This document shows positions 1-11,423 of a stretch of 64,000 nt of DNA, piece by piece. Each line of letters begins with the position of its first letter. Positions within the stretch are counted from its first letter, which is position 1. Where the stretch lies: contig JACGCK010000003.1 in assembly GCA_014925825.1 (NCBI GenBank), positions 62,001 to 126,000 of the forward strand, given 5' to 3'. The notes under the pieces were generated by a model that was not told the DNA's origin, made no database searches, and was given only the letters and a program-made list of their open reading frames with translations. The stretch is from Pholiota molesta. Lineage: Eukaryota; Basidiomycota; Agaricomycetes; Agaricales; Strophariaceae. The translations under genes and the position numbers were made by a program.

Positions 1-1591
1 TCTACGTCTCCTGGTTGGGCTGCAATAGTCAAGCCGTCGGCGTAACACGAGTTATCGAGGGTTGAGACAATGTACGGTCGAGTAGAGGGCTGAGCTTGAG
101 CTTGAGGAGCTCCGTAGGTGGACGCGGTACCATAGGTAGACGCTGTAGGCCTGTATCGCTTTTCTTGTTCATCGGGATGAATTAGATTTAATGGGGGCAA
201 TCGGACATGGACAAGTGAAAGAGGCCGGAGGCCACTTGATCCAGAATTCATGCCTATTGAATAACCGTAGCTCACGGACGGCCCGAAGTATAATCGAACG
301 CCATTCGTAGTGATAGCGATGAGCTGAATGTTCATCCGCGATTCGGATGGGTCAACCACATGGATGTTGATGATTTGGAAGTTTTGCGGCGTTATAGCAG
401 GCGATCCAGGAGCCTTTTCCTGTGCGGATTTGTATAACGAGGAAAGTGTTTGAATGTGTTGGATGGCTTTATCGCCGCTTGGAGTATACATCGATATCGT
501 ATTCCGCGAGCTGAGAGTGTAGAAGCAGTTGCGGTTTGTATCAGAAACAGCCGCAATGATGCGCTCTGGATGTATTGTGAATAAACATATTCAAAAACAA
601 TTAAAACGTCTTACCGTCGGATGTGCTCGATGCGAATCGAGGAAGAAGACTTTGCACTCCACCTACAGAATGGTTGACAAGCTGTACTCGCTTGCCGAAC
701 CAAGATTCATTGGCTTGGTAGTGCATTTCGTACAAATTTCCATCCTGCTGCCCGCACATGAAAATTCTACCATCAGATGTCCCAACAACAGAGGTCATCT
801 CGATATCTGTTGAAATAGTAAGATCTGTTGCATAAAGCTTGATCTCCTTGCGAGGGCGGCCATCCGTTCCTGTTTGGTTTGCAATAGCGACGCCGATGAG
901 CAACACCGATACAGGTGTGCAAATGACAAGAAGAGAAGTAATGTCGTCAATGAAAAGGCCACTTTTTGGCTTTACAAGCGCAACATGGGTGATAACGTCG
1001 GGTTGATCCACGAATGAGGAGATTTCTTGCCTAGAAAAATTGAACTGTGATTCCTAAGAAACGACAAGATGTGGGCTCTTACCCGTCAATGTAGTCCCAT
1101 AAGAATAGTTTATGATCAATCGAGATCCATACACGTTCAATCTCAGTCATCAATCCCATGTGCGAAGTACGTTTGCACCTGAGTAATATTAGTAGAGCAT
1201 ATTAGCTTTGCCTGTGATGCACTCACTGTCATAGTATTGGAAAAGGCCATCTGGGATACTGACGAATTTCTTTTTCTGAAAAGGTACTCGTAGATCGTCA
1301 GGAAACACGCTATATGACGCCGAAACCTGACTTCCGGCTGCAGATAATAAGGTAAGGCAATAGATTCAACTGTGATTGCCAAATACTCACATGCTGTTAA
1401 AGTCTCGCCTAGATCAGGTATATTTGTGCGTCCTTAGCGAGCTGTTCGAGCAAAACTCGGCTTGCATTCTGCAATGCAGGCAGATCTACAGGTGCAGGCT
1501 TGGTGGCCGGCGCTTGTCGAGTGGCAGTGGCATTGTTTTGATTGGAAGACGAGGCAGGAAAGGAGCGAGATTGCGCGAAGTGTGTCGCCAT
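1..1591 (-). CDS. NUP170: Nucleoporin Nup155/Nup170 family, 5' part (C-terminus beyond window)
   Basis: Large scaffold nucleoporin of the inner ring of the nuclear pore (Nup155 in animals, Nup157/Nup170 in yeast). The N-terminal beta-propeller domain is visible: 601-1011 encodes GRIFMCGQQDGNLYEMHYQ and NHSVGGVQSLLPRFASS, hallmark stretches of this family. Further downstream on the minus strand (1-530) come TTNGVRLYFGP and LSLVHVRLPPLNLIHPDEQ. The start at 1591 (MATHFAQSRSF) precedes a low-complexity S/N/P-rich leader and then LQNASRVLLEQLAKDAQ. The reading frame passes through several short introns (for example near 1410 and 1020-1080). Only about the first third of a protein of normally 1,300-1,400 residues lies in the window. 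The family call is firm; exon ends are approximate. Confidence 0.87.
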
Positions 1592-2086
1592 AGGGACTGT
1601 AAATTAGCTTGCCCGTATATCTTCAGAATAGTGGGATCCAGAAAGCGCCTGGCATGCAAACGGAATGTAGGTTCGAGGAATAGACAACGACTCCTTCAAC
1701 AACTTCAACTTTCGATCGCGTCAAAACTCTCAACACGTGTTCCAACAATCCCTTGTTCGTTCGGCAATTCCCGCAAGTTCATTCAACGTCGACCTCAACT
1801 CCCTCAACATATTCTATGTAGCTCATTTATGTCCTGAGAATTCGAGCGTCGTTTATTAACTACGACACCAAATCTAGTCAAAATCGATCAATCAAGTGTT
1901 GTTACTATCAACTACATCCCGTCTTCGACCAGATATTGCTTGTCCACTAAACAGCTGATATGAACACTATCACACTAAACGCCCATGTGAAATGGAGTAC
2001 TGACTACATATTCTATAGCCTGCAGGCTCTCAAAATGAAGTCAATAAACAAGCAAGTCTGATAAGGTCAGTCAAGGTCAGTCATGG
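1592..2086. other. Intergenic region between NUP170 and the RNase III locus
   Basis: No coding segment recognised. It serves as the divergent upstream region of NUP170 and the plus-strand RNase III locus. A ten-base direct repeat (AAGGTCAGTC, twice) lies near 2064-2085, just before the putative start. Confidence 0.4.
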
Positions 2087-3191
2087 TCGTCGGACCTACG
2101 GCTCGTTCGGCAACTCGATCTCCGCTGCCAGACTGGGCTCAACTTGGAGAGCATGGTACTCAGGGTGGTTCGTCTTCTTAAACTCTTCATCGATTACTGC
2201 TCATGCTCGCAAGATTGTCCTGCCCCGAATGTCTATGTTTCCTTTTGTTGATCCGAAGTCGATAGAATGCAGAGGCGTGTCGTTAGTGTGATCCAACACC
2301 CACATTTTGTCTTCGGCTCCCGAGTCTGAGTCAAGCTTCGTGGGACATCGTCCTCCACGACAGCCGTGAAAGGGAGCGCTTGGAATTCTTGGGCGATGCT
2401 CTTATCGGTGCTTCGATTTCTGAAGAACTCTTTCGCTGTTGGCCAAACGAGGGGCCAGGATTTTACACTGTCAGCAACTGGGTCTCCTTTTTTTGCCACA
2501 CAATATTAATTTTTGATGATACAGAAAGCGCGTTCTGTCTTGACGGCCAATTCTACTTTCGCCCATATAATGCAAAGGCTTGGTTTTCATAACGATAACC
2601 AGCCAGTGAAACCCACAGGCGATGCCTTTGAAACGATACTTGCTGCCTATCATAGTGAGCGGGGATTAGATGCTTTCAACCAATATGTACGGCAAAGCTT
2701 TTCATCCCTGATACAGTGTGTTGGACATACCTACCATGATAGCACGTACGTCACATATTTGCTGAGGTGTGCCAGAGACTGAATGAAATCTCAATTAATG
2801 CAGTGCAAACGAGCTGCATGCAAGGAAACTGCGCATCCAGCTTCAACAGAAGCAACATCAAATTTCTACTGACGCTTTACTTCATGGGAATGTCAAGCGT
2901 CGAAGGCGGAAACCAAATAGTAGTAAGAAAGTGCTCTTACAGATAATCGAAACTGACTATATCCATGCAATAGAGCATATTACTATTATGCGAACAAATA
3001 CTCCAGCAACCACCCCAGCAACCATACGGCCAGAGATTCCCCACCTCCCATGCACGAATCCGAAATCTCCCCGCCGAAGAACCCAGCAATTTCAGGCCCT
3101 AGCAGTTCGCGCAAAAAACTTGCAAAGACTACTACGCAACATCGTATGCAACATCGTGATGTGGTTGACTTGACTTCCGATGAAGAAATCT
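2087..3191 (+). CDS. RNase III-domain protein locus, frame interrupted
   Basis: A ribonuclease III catalytic-type domain is clear at 2371-2745. The signature ERLEFLGDALIGASISEEL starts near 2371. After an intron-like break come RSVLTANSTFAHIMQRLGF and KPTGDAFETILAAYHSERG, the second conserved acidic block (GDAFE). Cleavage of double-stranded RNA is the family role, but this short protein has no visible helicase, PAZ or dsRBD, so it is not a canonical Dicer. An intron probably runs from 2746 (GTACGT) to about 2803. The C-terminal frame near 3150-3190 reads RDVVDLTSDEEI, like a SUMO-interacting motif. A further exon-like frame at 3429-3623 ends NPITIDD and may belong to the gene. The N-terminal half (2087-2360) breaks frame around 2290-2330, so this is either a decayed gene or a gene with sequence errors. 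The start (MVVGPTARS) is tentative. Confidence 0.6.
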
Positions 3192-3623
3192 AATTGTTGA
3201 AACGCGATCTTTATCCTCTCCAAAGGTAACGATGAAACTATCATGCTTAAATTCAATGAATAACGACTTTTTCTAGCCCGGCATATCAGTTGAAAAGTCG
3301 AAGGTAAGCATGTTTTCCTCCGTGAAAAAAGGTGCACAACTTAACCGCGACTCATCAACCTCCTTGTCTAGGCAAACCTGAATCATGTTCCTCCGACTCA
3401 TTCTGCTAAGATTGAATCAACTGGAAAAATGGACAGTGAAAGCATCCTAAGATGGGCCGCTTCAGTACCTCCACGGATTTGCAGAGCCGCAAAGACTAAT
3501 TCTTCATTGACCGCCTCGCGCAGAAATATTAAGGTAGACCAAGATGACTTGGTCGTGCTTCTATCGCAAACGTCTCTCAAGCTGCCTGGCAGCGTCACGA
3601 ACCCTATAACGATCGATGATTAA

Positions 3624-4801
3624 CCGTCATCGCATCGTTCAAACTTATCATATAACATACCTCCTCGCGTGCTGGATTGAAACATCGTGAATCCTTTTCA
3701 CTATGTACTAGCCCCATCTACCCACATTTCTCCTCAGCCTATAGGTCACTTCAAAGCGGCCTTTAGCTGTCCGCATAATCAGCTGCCATCTTATATATTA
3801 CAGAGATATCTCCCTGTATTTATAATTTGGACGACGTAAATTGCTTGAAGTCCTGGGTGTGACTCGCTAGATATTTGACAATGTACAGTAGTCGGTATAT
3901 AGTACCCCCATTTTCTGCAGATATACGCGTTGACCGAGCTCAAGAAATCTGGTATCGAGAACAAATTAAGTTTATCATGATGTGACTACTTACATTCTTT
4001 CTCGAGGATCCAGCAAACCACGCAGTGGCATGCCTGAGAAAAACGCGGTGCTCCTGAGTCTAGACACTCCGATTCAATCTGCGACCGTCAATTCGCCAAT
4101 GAAGTGGACACGAACTTTACCCAGTCGTTGAATAGACGCGTGGTTGAACGGACAACCAATGAATATTGATCAGGTATGTATATATCCATTTGGGTCCATT
4201 TGTTCTTTTGAATATTGAAAAATTTGAAGCTTTCAGCCCAGACAAGTGGGTTTTAAGAATTCAGATTGATTTGAAGCTTGAGAAATCGGACAGTGGATCG
4301 TTGGTGCATCGACTCGGATAGGCACTTTTGATTCAAATATTGCTGGGCAGCGCTGTGTCCACATCCCAAGGACTCAGCATTGATGATATTTGCCAATCCA
4401 CCGCACAAATTGCGTTCAGGAACAGCTTGGAAGGCTGTTAATAGCGCTCAATCAACGGCCTACACCATGTCGTCGGGCCCATTTTGAGACCGTTCACGGA
4501 CAAGGTTCACAGGAATCGCAGCATTTTCCGGTCCGCGAGGTGTGCGACCTTCTTTTGGTCACAACAGCTCTAAACTGTAGCAATTTGCTGTCTAAACAGC
4601 GTGCATAGTGGGTTCAGGATTGTCGGCATGTCATTGTCATATGCATCATCTCCGCTACAATCGACAACATAGATGCCAGTGTGTACGTCCGTTGTTCACC
4701 GTTCAAATCTCAGCTTCCGACTAAACGGCCTCCAGGAACGACTGCGGCTTTCGATCTTGTGGTCCTGATCGCGTTGTTCATCGCCGCTACTGCTACTCAG
4801 C
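3624..4801. other. Gene-poor, AT-rich intergenic stretch
   Basis: I see no convincing coding frame or RNA gene. Short open frames (for example 4390-4608) show no family resemblance. The stretch probably contains the 3' flank of the RNase III locus and the promoter of the MAP3K gene. Confidence 0.35.
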
Positions 4802-6239
4802 ATGCATCCGACTCAGGAGAACAGCTCATCGAGTTCAAGACAACGTGATAATGGCGCCCGTTCTGGCAAAACTCTAACTCCTAAGAGAAGTGTCGACGAT
4901 ATCTTTTCCTCTAGTACATTCTTCTCCGCGGCTTCCTCTTACAAGCCAACGCTCCGGAAAAAACCAAGTATCGCCCCAGTGGCTCGTGCTATGCATCCTG
5001 ACAACTCAATTCGGTCGCCTGAACGAAAACAAAAGCTATCAGAAACTAGCTCTCGACAACCAACTCAAAGTACGTTCCCCAATTTCTGAAGAAGAAAGAG
5101 AGCCTAAATGAATCATGTTCTTACTTTTCAGACAAATTCCAGTGGATGAAGGGTGAGCTCATTGGCCGTGGTAGCCATGGCAAGGTGTACCTTGGTTTCA
5201 ATGTTACGACGGGAGAACTCCTGGCAGTCAAGCAAGTGGAAATTCCCACGACAGCGGACGATCGCAGAAAAGCAGACTCGGAGCCGCATAAGAACTTTGT
5301 GCGATTGCTTAGAGAGGAACGCGAGACTTTGAAGGATCTGTATCATCCCAACATTGTCCAATATCTAGGATTCGAAGAAAATCTCGAGACTGTCAACATG
5401 TGAGTCTTGTTGCTGCTGCATAGAAGTGCAGACCCATCTCATGCGAGTTACGTAGATTCCTGGAGTATGTTTCCGGTGGGACGATTGCGGGTCTTTACAG
5501 GAACATGGACCGTTCGAAGAAGAGGTCACCAAAAGCTTCACTCGCCAAATATTGGAAGGTCTTTCTTATCTTCATTCCAAGGGAATAATCCACAGAGTAA
5601 TTTATTTGTGTCCCTTCTAACGAAGTGTTGCGATTAACATGTCCTTAGGACTTGAAATCTGACAACATTCTTATCTCGGACTCAGGCATATGCAAAATAT
5701 CTGACTTCGGGATATCGAAAAAGTTGGAAAAGTCTCGAACCCACACATTTCAAGGAACCTATAATTGGATGGCCCCCGAAATGGTTACAAATGCCGGTCG
5801 CGATAATGCCGGTTACGATTCCAAAGTCGACATATGGAGCGTGGGCTGTATCGTGCTCGAAATGTGGACAGCAAAGCGGCCATGGCATAACGAAAACGCG
5901 TTCATAGTGATGATTGAGGTTTGATATCTTTTTCAGTGCATTTACAATTTCTCATATTGATTCTCAATATCTGCAGTTGAACAAAAGGCATGTTCCTCCG
6001 TTACCAGCGGGACTAGTCTTGTCAACACTGGCAGACAATTTCAATAAGAGATGTTTTGAATTGCACGTAGTTTTCTCTATCTTCAGGGTCTTTGGAGTTG
6101 ATGGTTTTAACAGAAACCCAGCTGAGCGACCAACAGCAAGTAACCTCCTTAAACACTCTTATCTAACTCCCAAGGGGGGTGGTCATTCCCCGGCATGGAC
6201 GATATTGGCACTACAAAATCTGGTATTATAGCCGAGTAG
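4802..6239 (+). CDS. MAP kinase kinase kinase, Bck1/Ste11-like
   Basis: Ser/Thr kinase of the STE11/BCK1 group, which phosphorylates MAPKKs in cell-wall-integrity or mating cascades. A serine-rich leader (4802-5069) is joined by an intron (GTACGTTCC to TTTTCAG, ending 5132) to [21 protein letters not shown], the glycine loop. Then follow AVKQVEIP (ATP lysine), [26 protein letters not shown] (5457-5501), [11 protein letters not shown], an intron at about 5596-5649, [13 protein letters not shown] (catalytic loop), [36 protein letters not shown] and [19 protein letters not shown]. The frame slips by one base near 5504 (between GLY and HGPFEEE) and again at the G-run near 6175. With the second slip corrected the protein ends at 6239. 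The leader is much shorter than in typical Bck1 proteins. Kinase call firm; exact orthology is inference. Confidence 0.82.
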
Positions 6240-6315
6240 AAGAAATGGCCGAAGTCCTTTCTCAATCCTTTGAGCTGGATTCATCCAAATTTCTAATAGG
6301 GCCTCTTCGCCAGCC

Positions 6316-7310
6316 TTGACTATGAAGTCTGGCACTCTTGAGACACCTAGCATACCTACGCCAAACCCTCCAAGGTCAATTTCTCCCCCCTTGGTATACA
6401 TCGCTCCTCCGCCTCCTCGTAAATTGTCGAGCACACAAGATATCGATACTCGGTCTTCAACAACAAGAGACCGAAGCACCTCGAATGCGTCGGCATCGTC
6501 TGGGAACCAAGAATCAGGCCGCCTGCAGCGAAAATTGGGATCCATAACCCAGCAACAATTCCTGATTTGACGGTCTTGAAAAAGAGGGATCTACCCAAAC
6601 TTCCAAAACCAGAACCCTTTATATATCACCCTCCTCCTTTACCTGACATTACCGCGCCTACACCGTACTCTAATCAACTTGGCCCCCAAACGAAGTATAT
6701 TCATCCATCTGCTGCATCGCTATCTCTTCCGACAAAAAACCACCGTATGGGTCCAGCTAATCTCAAAGACATCATGTCCCAGCCTCAGTCCATAAATAGT
6801 AATCGGACCTATCATACCGACGGTGGTAGCTACACCACAAGTAGCGGGACTAGTTCCTCTTTGTGGCAAAAGCCCCCTCCGAACGTTGTATCCCGCAGCC
6901 ATAGCGAACCATATCGCGCATTATCAGGAAAATTCACTCCTAATGCTCCTTTCCGCAAGCTCCCGCCAATTCCAATCCAACGGTCTGAGCCAGCGGCATC
7001 GACAACGGGTCCGAAGCGCAGCCCAGTCTTCACTGGTAATGCGCGACCCAACAGTCGTAATGTTCTGGAGCACATGAAAGTTTACTTCCCCAATTACGAC
7101 CTCGACGAACCAGTCGTCTCAAGCCAGATGGATCCCACTTTGCATCATATCCTGAGATGGCCACCGACACAGTGCTTACCAGACGCTTTACCATGAAGAG
7201 CATCAAAATATTGCCGAGGAACAAATCCATCGAGACTGCAGTTCGTCGGATCGGAGACGGCAAACCATGTTGTGGGATGGCCACATCGAAGAAATCAAAG
7301 CTCCAGGTGA
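6316..7310 (+). pseudogene. MAP3K N-terminal-region fragment downstream of the kinase
   Basis: Proline/serine-rich coding-like sequence in two frames (6316-6570, 6567-7196), followed by NVLEHMKVYFPNYDLDEPVV at 7057-7116 and then RRFTMKSIK, NIAEEQIHRD and RRQTMLWDGHIEEIKAP in shifting frames up to 7306. In Agaricomycete Bck1-like MAP3Ks, as I know the family, blocks of this type (FFPxxDLDxPV, KSIRxVAEE, TKLWGxxxEE) lie directly N-terminal to the kinase domain. Here they follow a kinase domain and no second kinase comes after. It may be a truncated paralogue, a local rearrangement that permuted one gene, or part of an unusual transcript. A possible splice donor follows the last block at 7307. 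Confidence 0.5.
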
Positions 7311-7319
7311 TAGTAGGAC

Positions 7320-7923
7320 AATGAATTTTTTTCTGTTCTTTTTGGGTTTAGTTGACAACAAGGGATGTTCTTTACAATATTTGCTTGCATTTAACACATA
7401 CTACAGTTTTTTGCCACTCTGCAATGGTTGCTTTTGTGCTGCGGTAGTTCAGGCTAGATAAAGAATTTTGTACACATCTGCAGGAGATTGAAGGTGTATT
7501 AATAGTTATGTAACATGGTGGCGTCCGAGACCCCAAGATACTATTATAATTCGTGCGTGGTCTAGCTCTCCGATGGTGCCCATCCAGGCAATGCACCACA
7601 TTCAACCTCCAGACTTCAAACGACAGACGGGCGCTAAAGACACTAGCGTATAGGATCTAGGGATATCTGATATGGCGATGTGTCAAAGACCAAACTGACC
7701 AAGATAATCCTCACTACTAAGCAGCCATAAGTCATGATGCAATTTGAAAAAAAGCTCTTGTACAGCTCATTGGTACTGTAGTCTTACTCTTACAGGCTGC
7801 AGAAAATGTGTTGTCTCAAACAACTCTCATACGCCGTCTAGTATCATAACAAAAGAACAGGATGTAAAGCACAATGATGATGATATGCGTACACGATAAT
7901 AGCGACCAGAAACGACAATAGAT
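7320..7923. other. Convergent intergenic region
   Basis: Between the MAP3K-like fragment (plus) and the 3' end of noxA (minus). AT-rich with no recognisable gene; likely 3' untranslated regions and terminators. Confidence 0.35.
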
Positions 7924-10097
7924 CTAGAAGTGCTCCTAGAAACAATTAAAACAAGAGTGAGATAGCGTCATACAATGAAGAATGCGATATCACAAACCTT
8001 GGCGAAGGAGAATTCCACGTTCGAGTTAGTGTTTTCAACACATGCCTCCTTCAGGGCCTTCGCAATAACACCGGGCCGCAGAAGTACGTCTACAAATCAT
8101 CAGTATCAACAGACCAACAATTGCAGAGATGAACATACAGCAACTTTGGTCTTGAGCTGTGAGGTGCTTCCAGGGAGGTACTGCCCGACTCAATCGCCTG
8201 CCGCATCGTCGAGAAGATGGTCTTCCAGTCCGGACGGCCGAACATCGTGCGCGAGCGCAGCAGCGTCAGCGGTCGTACTCCGCACCCGCGTCGTTAACGG
8301 CGATGTTCCACAGCATGTCCTCGTTGATCTTTTGCGTGAGGTAGATGTTGATGCGCAGGAAGTTGGCTGGAGAACAAACAGGGTCGTCAGGATACTGAGT
8401 GGTGACATTTGGAGTGCATATGTCACTTACGATCAGCTTGAGCAGCCTCGACCTCCTGGAGCAAGCTCTGGAACCATCCAAAGGAGGGGGCGTCGCGGCA
8501 CACCCAGAAGAACTCGACCCGACGGAGAGAGCCTAGTTTGCCCTTCTTTGCCTGTACCAATGTGCTTCAGAATCGAGGCGAACGGAGTGACACCTAGATG
8601 TGACAAATATAGAACAGCATCAGCGCCACACATGGTTGCAATGTCAAAAAGCGCACGCACCGATACCCGCTCCGACAAGAATAGCGACCTGACTACCAAA
8701 GACATCCTCCGCTGGAGCACCGTAGGGCCATCGATGCGGACTTGAGGGAGGGTGATCGAGGAAACGGCGGGGTCGAGCTCGACGAAATCGCCACGGGTGA
8801 TGCCCGTCTTGGAATCCTTCTCGGCGCCCTTCATGGCAGCCGAAGTCATGGCGGCCACGACAGCCGGGCCAACACCGAGACGGCTACCGAGGGCCTGCGT
8901 GAAGTCTCCAACTTGACGGATGTGAATAGAGACGTAGGGTCCTCGGGGGCAGATGTGATGGTAAACTGTCAAGAAAGAAAAAATTCATTTAGCTGTGCGT
9001 CGCGCAGGATACCATGAGAATTGATTTCAACATACAGGATGCCATTGGAACTTGGAGAGTTCGGGAATTTGGACGAAAAGCCATTGGCCAGGGGTGTATT
9101 TGAAGCTCGGCTTGACAATGCGAAGTTCCATAGCACCTGTTTGGGCGTTGAACACACACGTTTTTCGTCAAAAGTATTGAGTACTTACCACTTGGGTGAA
9201 CAAGGACCTTGGACAGGCGGGTGGCCCTGCGTGCGCGGATCTCACGATATACACGCTCGCCGAAGTAGATGATACCGGGCCAGATGGTGAACCGCCAGCT
9301 GAGGTAGCCGAGGCAATGCTTGGTGGAGTAGAAGGGGAAAGTAGAAATGTAGTCAGGATCGACTGAATCGCGGACGAAGCATCCAGTTGCGTGTGTGTAG
9401 AGGCCGAGCATGAAGAAGAAAGCAAGGTGGTGGGTGTACCAAAAGGCTTCAAAGCACTGTTTTCTGATCTTCTGGTGGGCAGTGGTGTACATCAAGACCA
9501 TGATCAACAACATGAAGTGTCCAGTGATACCGCCAGGCTGGGTGTAATGGATGTCCAAGGCGGTTTCTTTGCGGATTTCTATTGTTTAACGGCGTGAGTG
9601 AATTTCCTTCATAATAATCCAAGCTATCAAAGACAACGTACGTGTACGCTCAACGTTGATGAAATTGACATAATGGGACGTTGTATGAACCATTGCCCAG
9701 AAGGCCATGGAGTAGGCGACTTGCCTATGGAACCAAATATTTTCATCGGCAGGGAACGCCCAAGTAAGCCTGGGGCGAATGACACGGATGATGTTGCGCA
9801 ACATTGGGAGGAGAATAAGGCCGCCATCGAATGCAAGGACAAGACCGGCGCCACGAGAAAGCCAGACGGAATATTTGAGGGTATTAAGACCAGCTAGACG
9901 GGGGTTGGTTGCCTTGGATGGATGGCAAAGTTGGTCAATTAAAGTCAGGAGCCAGAAGTGCCAGAGCAGCGAAAAGATGCACATACCTGACTATGCCAGC
10001 CGTAGGCAAACAGGCCGAAGTGGGTGCCATAAAAGAGAATATTGAAAACGAGCCTTCGGGGAGTGAGAAACTCGCGATGGAACCAGCTTTCACCCAT
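7924..10097 (-). CDS. noxA: NADPH oxidase, NoxA type
   Basis: Membrane flavocytochrome that moves electrons from NADPH through FAD and two haems to oxygen, giving superoxide; in fungi it acts in development and hyphal fusion. The start MGESWFHREFLTPRRL has no N-terminal extension, which favours NoxA over NoxB. Visible parts: LSRGAGLVLAFDGGLILLP, WFHRQVAYSMAFWAMVHTT with haem-ligand histidines, YTHHLAFFFMLGLYTHATG, the FAD motif HPFTITSAPE, the NADPH-binding GVTPFASILKH, RRVEFFWVCRDAPSFGW and LRINIYLTQ. The last exon gives FAKEHF then TAG at 7924; its intron (about 7936-8005) has clean GT and AG ends. There are single-base frame breaks near 8735 (GP/YGAP), at the HIWY segment near 8570, and a few bases further on. 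All are restored by one base each, which points to sequence error. Length about 550 residues, normal for the family. Confidence 0.93.
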
Positions 10098-10429
10098 TAC
10101 TAGTGATTTCTTGAAGCGAGAGTGAATGTGACTACTACAAGCAGAGTCTGGGACCGGCCAGACAAGAAAATCAAAGAAAAAGAAGGAAAAGAGTGGAAGA
10201 ATGGGAACCAGAGGCAAGGGGGAGGAAGAACGAAGCCAAGTTGTGATTCATTGTTTGCAGGCTATTATGAGTGGCCCAACGGAATGGGAACGGGCACCGC
10301 TTCCATGGCGATCTCGCACCAACATGATCCCATCGGTCAAGTCGGTCGTGACACTGACAGGCACATCTTTCCTGTCCCAAGCTTGAAGCTCAAGTATTAC
10401 TATCATCATTGATATCTCTGATATATCTA
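10098..10429. other. noxA upstream region / MAD2 3' flank
   Basis: Spacer between the noxA start and the MAD2 stop, both on the minus strand. It holds the noxA promoter and leader. No specific site recognised. Confidence 0.35.
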
Positions 10430-11275
10430 CTACTCCTCATAGCGGTATGCAACCATCGCCTCGATCCGGTGTACGTCCGTGCTGAAGCTTCGCATTTTCA
10501 CTTGCTGGCTTTTGCTCGCTTCAATTGCCAGTGGGTCCGTGTCTACCCATTCCCCAGCCGGCACATCTGCGGACTCTGACGTATATGCCAGGATATTGAA
10601 CACCGTTGGCTCTTGGATCACTGGCAGATATGTCACCATCGAGATGATTTGCTTCAGTATTGCACGAATTTCTGATTGTATCTCTGCCTCCATTTTGGTT
10701 GTTTACTGCACCCCGTTCTCCATTGTGAACATTTGTATGTCGGCGGTGATGAATCACTTACCTTCCCTCACCACCCTCGGCAGGGGGTCAACCAGCATGA
10801 TATCAAATACCCATCGCTAAAGGTATGCGAGTATCTTTCGAAATGATCGCGAGAACGAGTTGGGTAACGGAACCAGTGAGAAGCCACTCTTCAAAGTTGG
10901 ACACTCGTCAGGGAGGGCGTAATCTGTCATGAAGCATTAAGCCTACTTTGTACTTGGTTGAGGATTCTACGAATATAAACCGAGATAATTAGTACCAATG
11001 CAAGAAGAAATCGTAAGAACGCACCTTTCAAGATAATTTTCCAATGCGAGGTCCTGAGTTACGAGGACAGTCTGGCCATACTTCTTGACCATATGGAAAT
11101 CATCTGAGGGATAAACTTCGCGTTGAAATAGAATCCTGTATGCTGAGGTATTTCAGGAGGAGAACGTTCGAAAGCGGGTGTACGCACGTATTTACAGCAT
11201 ACTTGAAGAATTCCGTACCAGTGCAGTCGATCCCTTGAGGGTAATAGCTTGACGTTTCGCTTGCTTTGAGGCCAT
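10430..11275 (-). CDS. MAD2: Spindle assembly checkpoint protein Mad2 (HORMA domain)
   Basis: Mad2 binds Cdc20 and delays anaphase until kinetochores are attached. Exons read in order: MASKQAKRQAITLKGSTALV, then TEFFKYAVNT, intron, ILFQREVYPSDDFHMVKKYG, QTVLVTQDLALENYL, VSNFEEWLLTGSVTQLVLAI, RWVFDIMLVDPLPRVVREG, EIQSEIRAILKQIISMVTYL, and the C-terminal safety-belt segment QQVKMRSFSTDVHRIEAMVA ending YRYEE at 10430. All match Mad2 order and its usual length of about 200 residues. Frame slips occur between ALV and TEFFK (near 11218) and before RWVFDI (near 10820), probably sequence errors because flanking residues stay conserved. Divergent from TAF5; the start codons are about 150 bases apart. 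Confidence 0.9.
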
Positions 11276-11423
11276 GGTAGTCTGGAAAGAATGCGCGTCA
11301 CTGTGAACGAGATGGAAGAAATTAAGCATTAGACGCGACAATTGAACACGTAGTCACATGACATCATTCCGTAGAGTGGCTCGCACTGTGAGTCTAGCTT
11401 TAATACTTACCACTAGCGCCCAT

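Noticed and set aside
10430..11275. MAD2 as a pseudogene because of its frame breaks
   Set aside because: All conserved blocks are intact and in order, and similar breaks occur in other essential genes in the window; sequence error is more likely.
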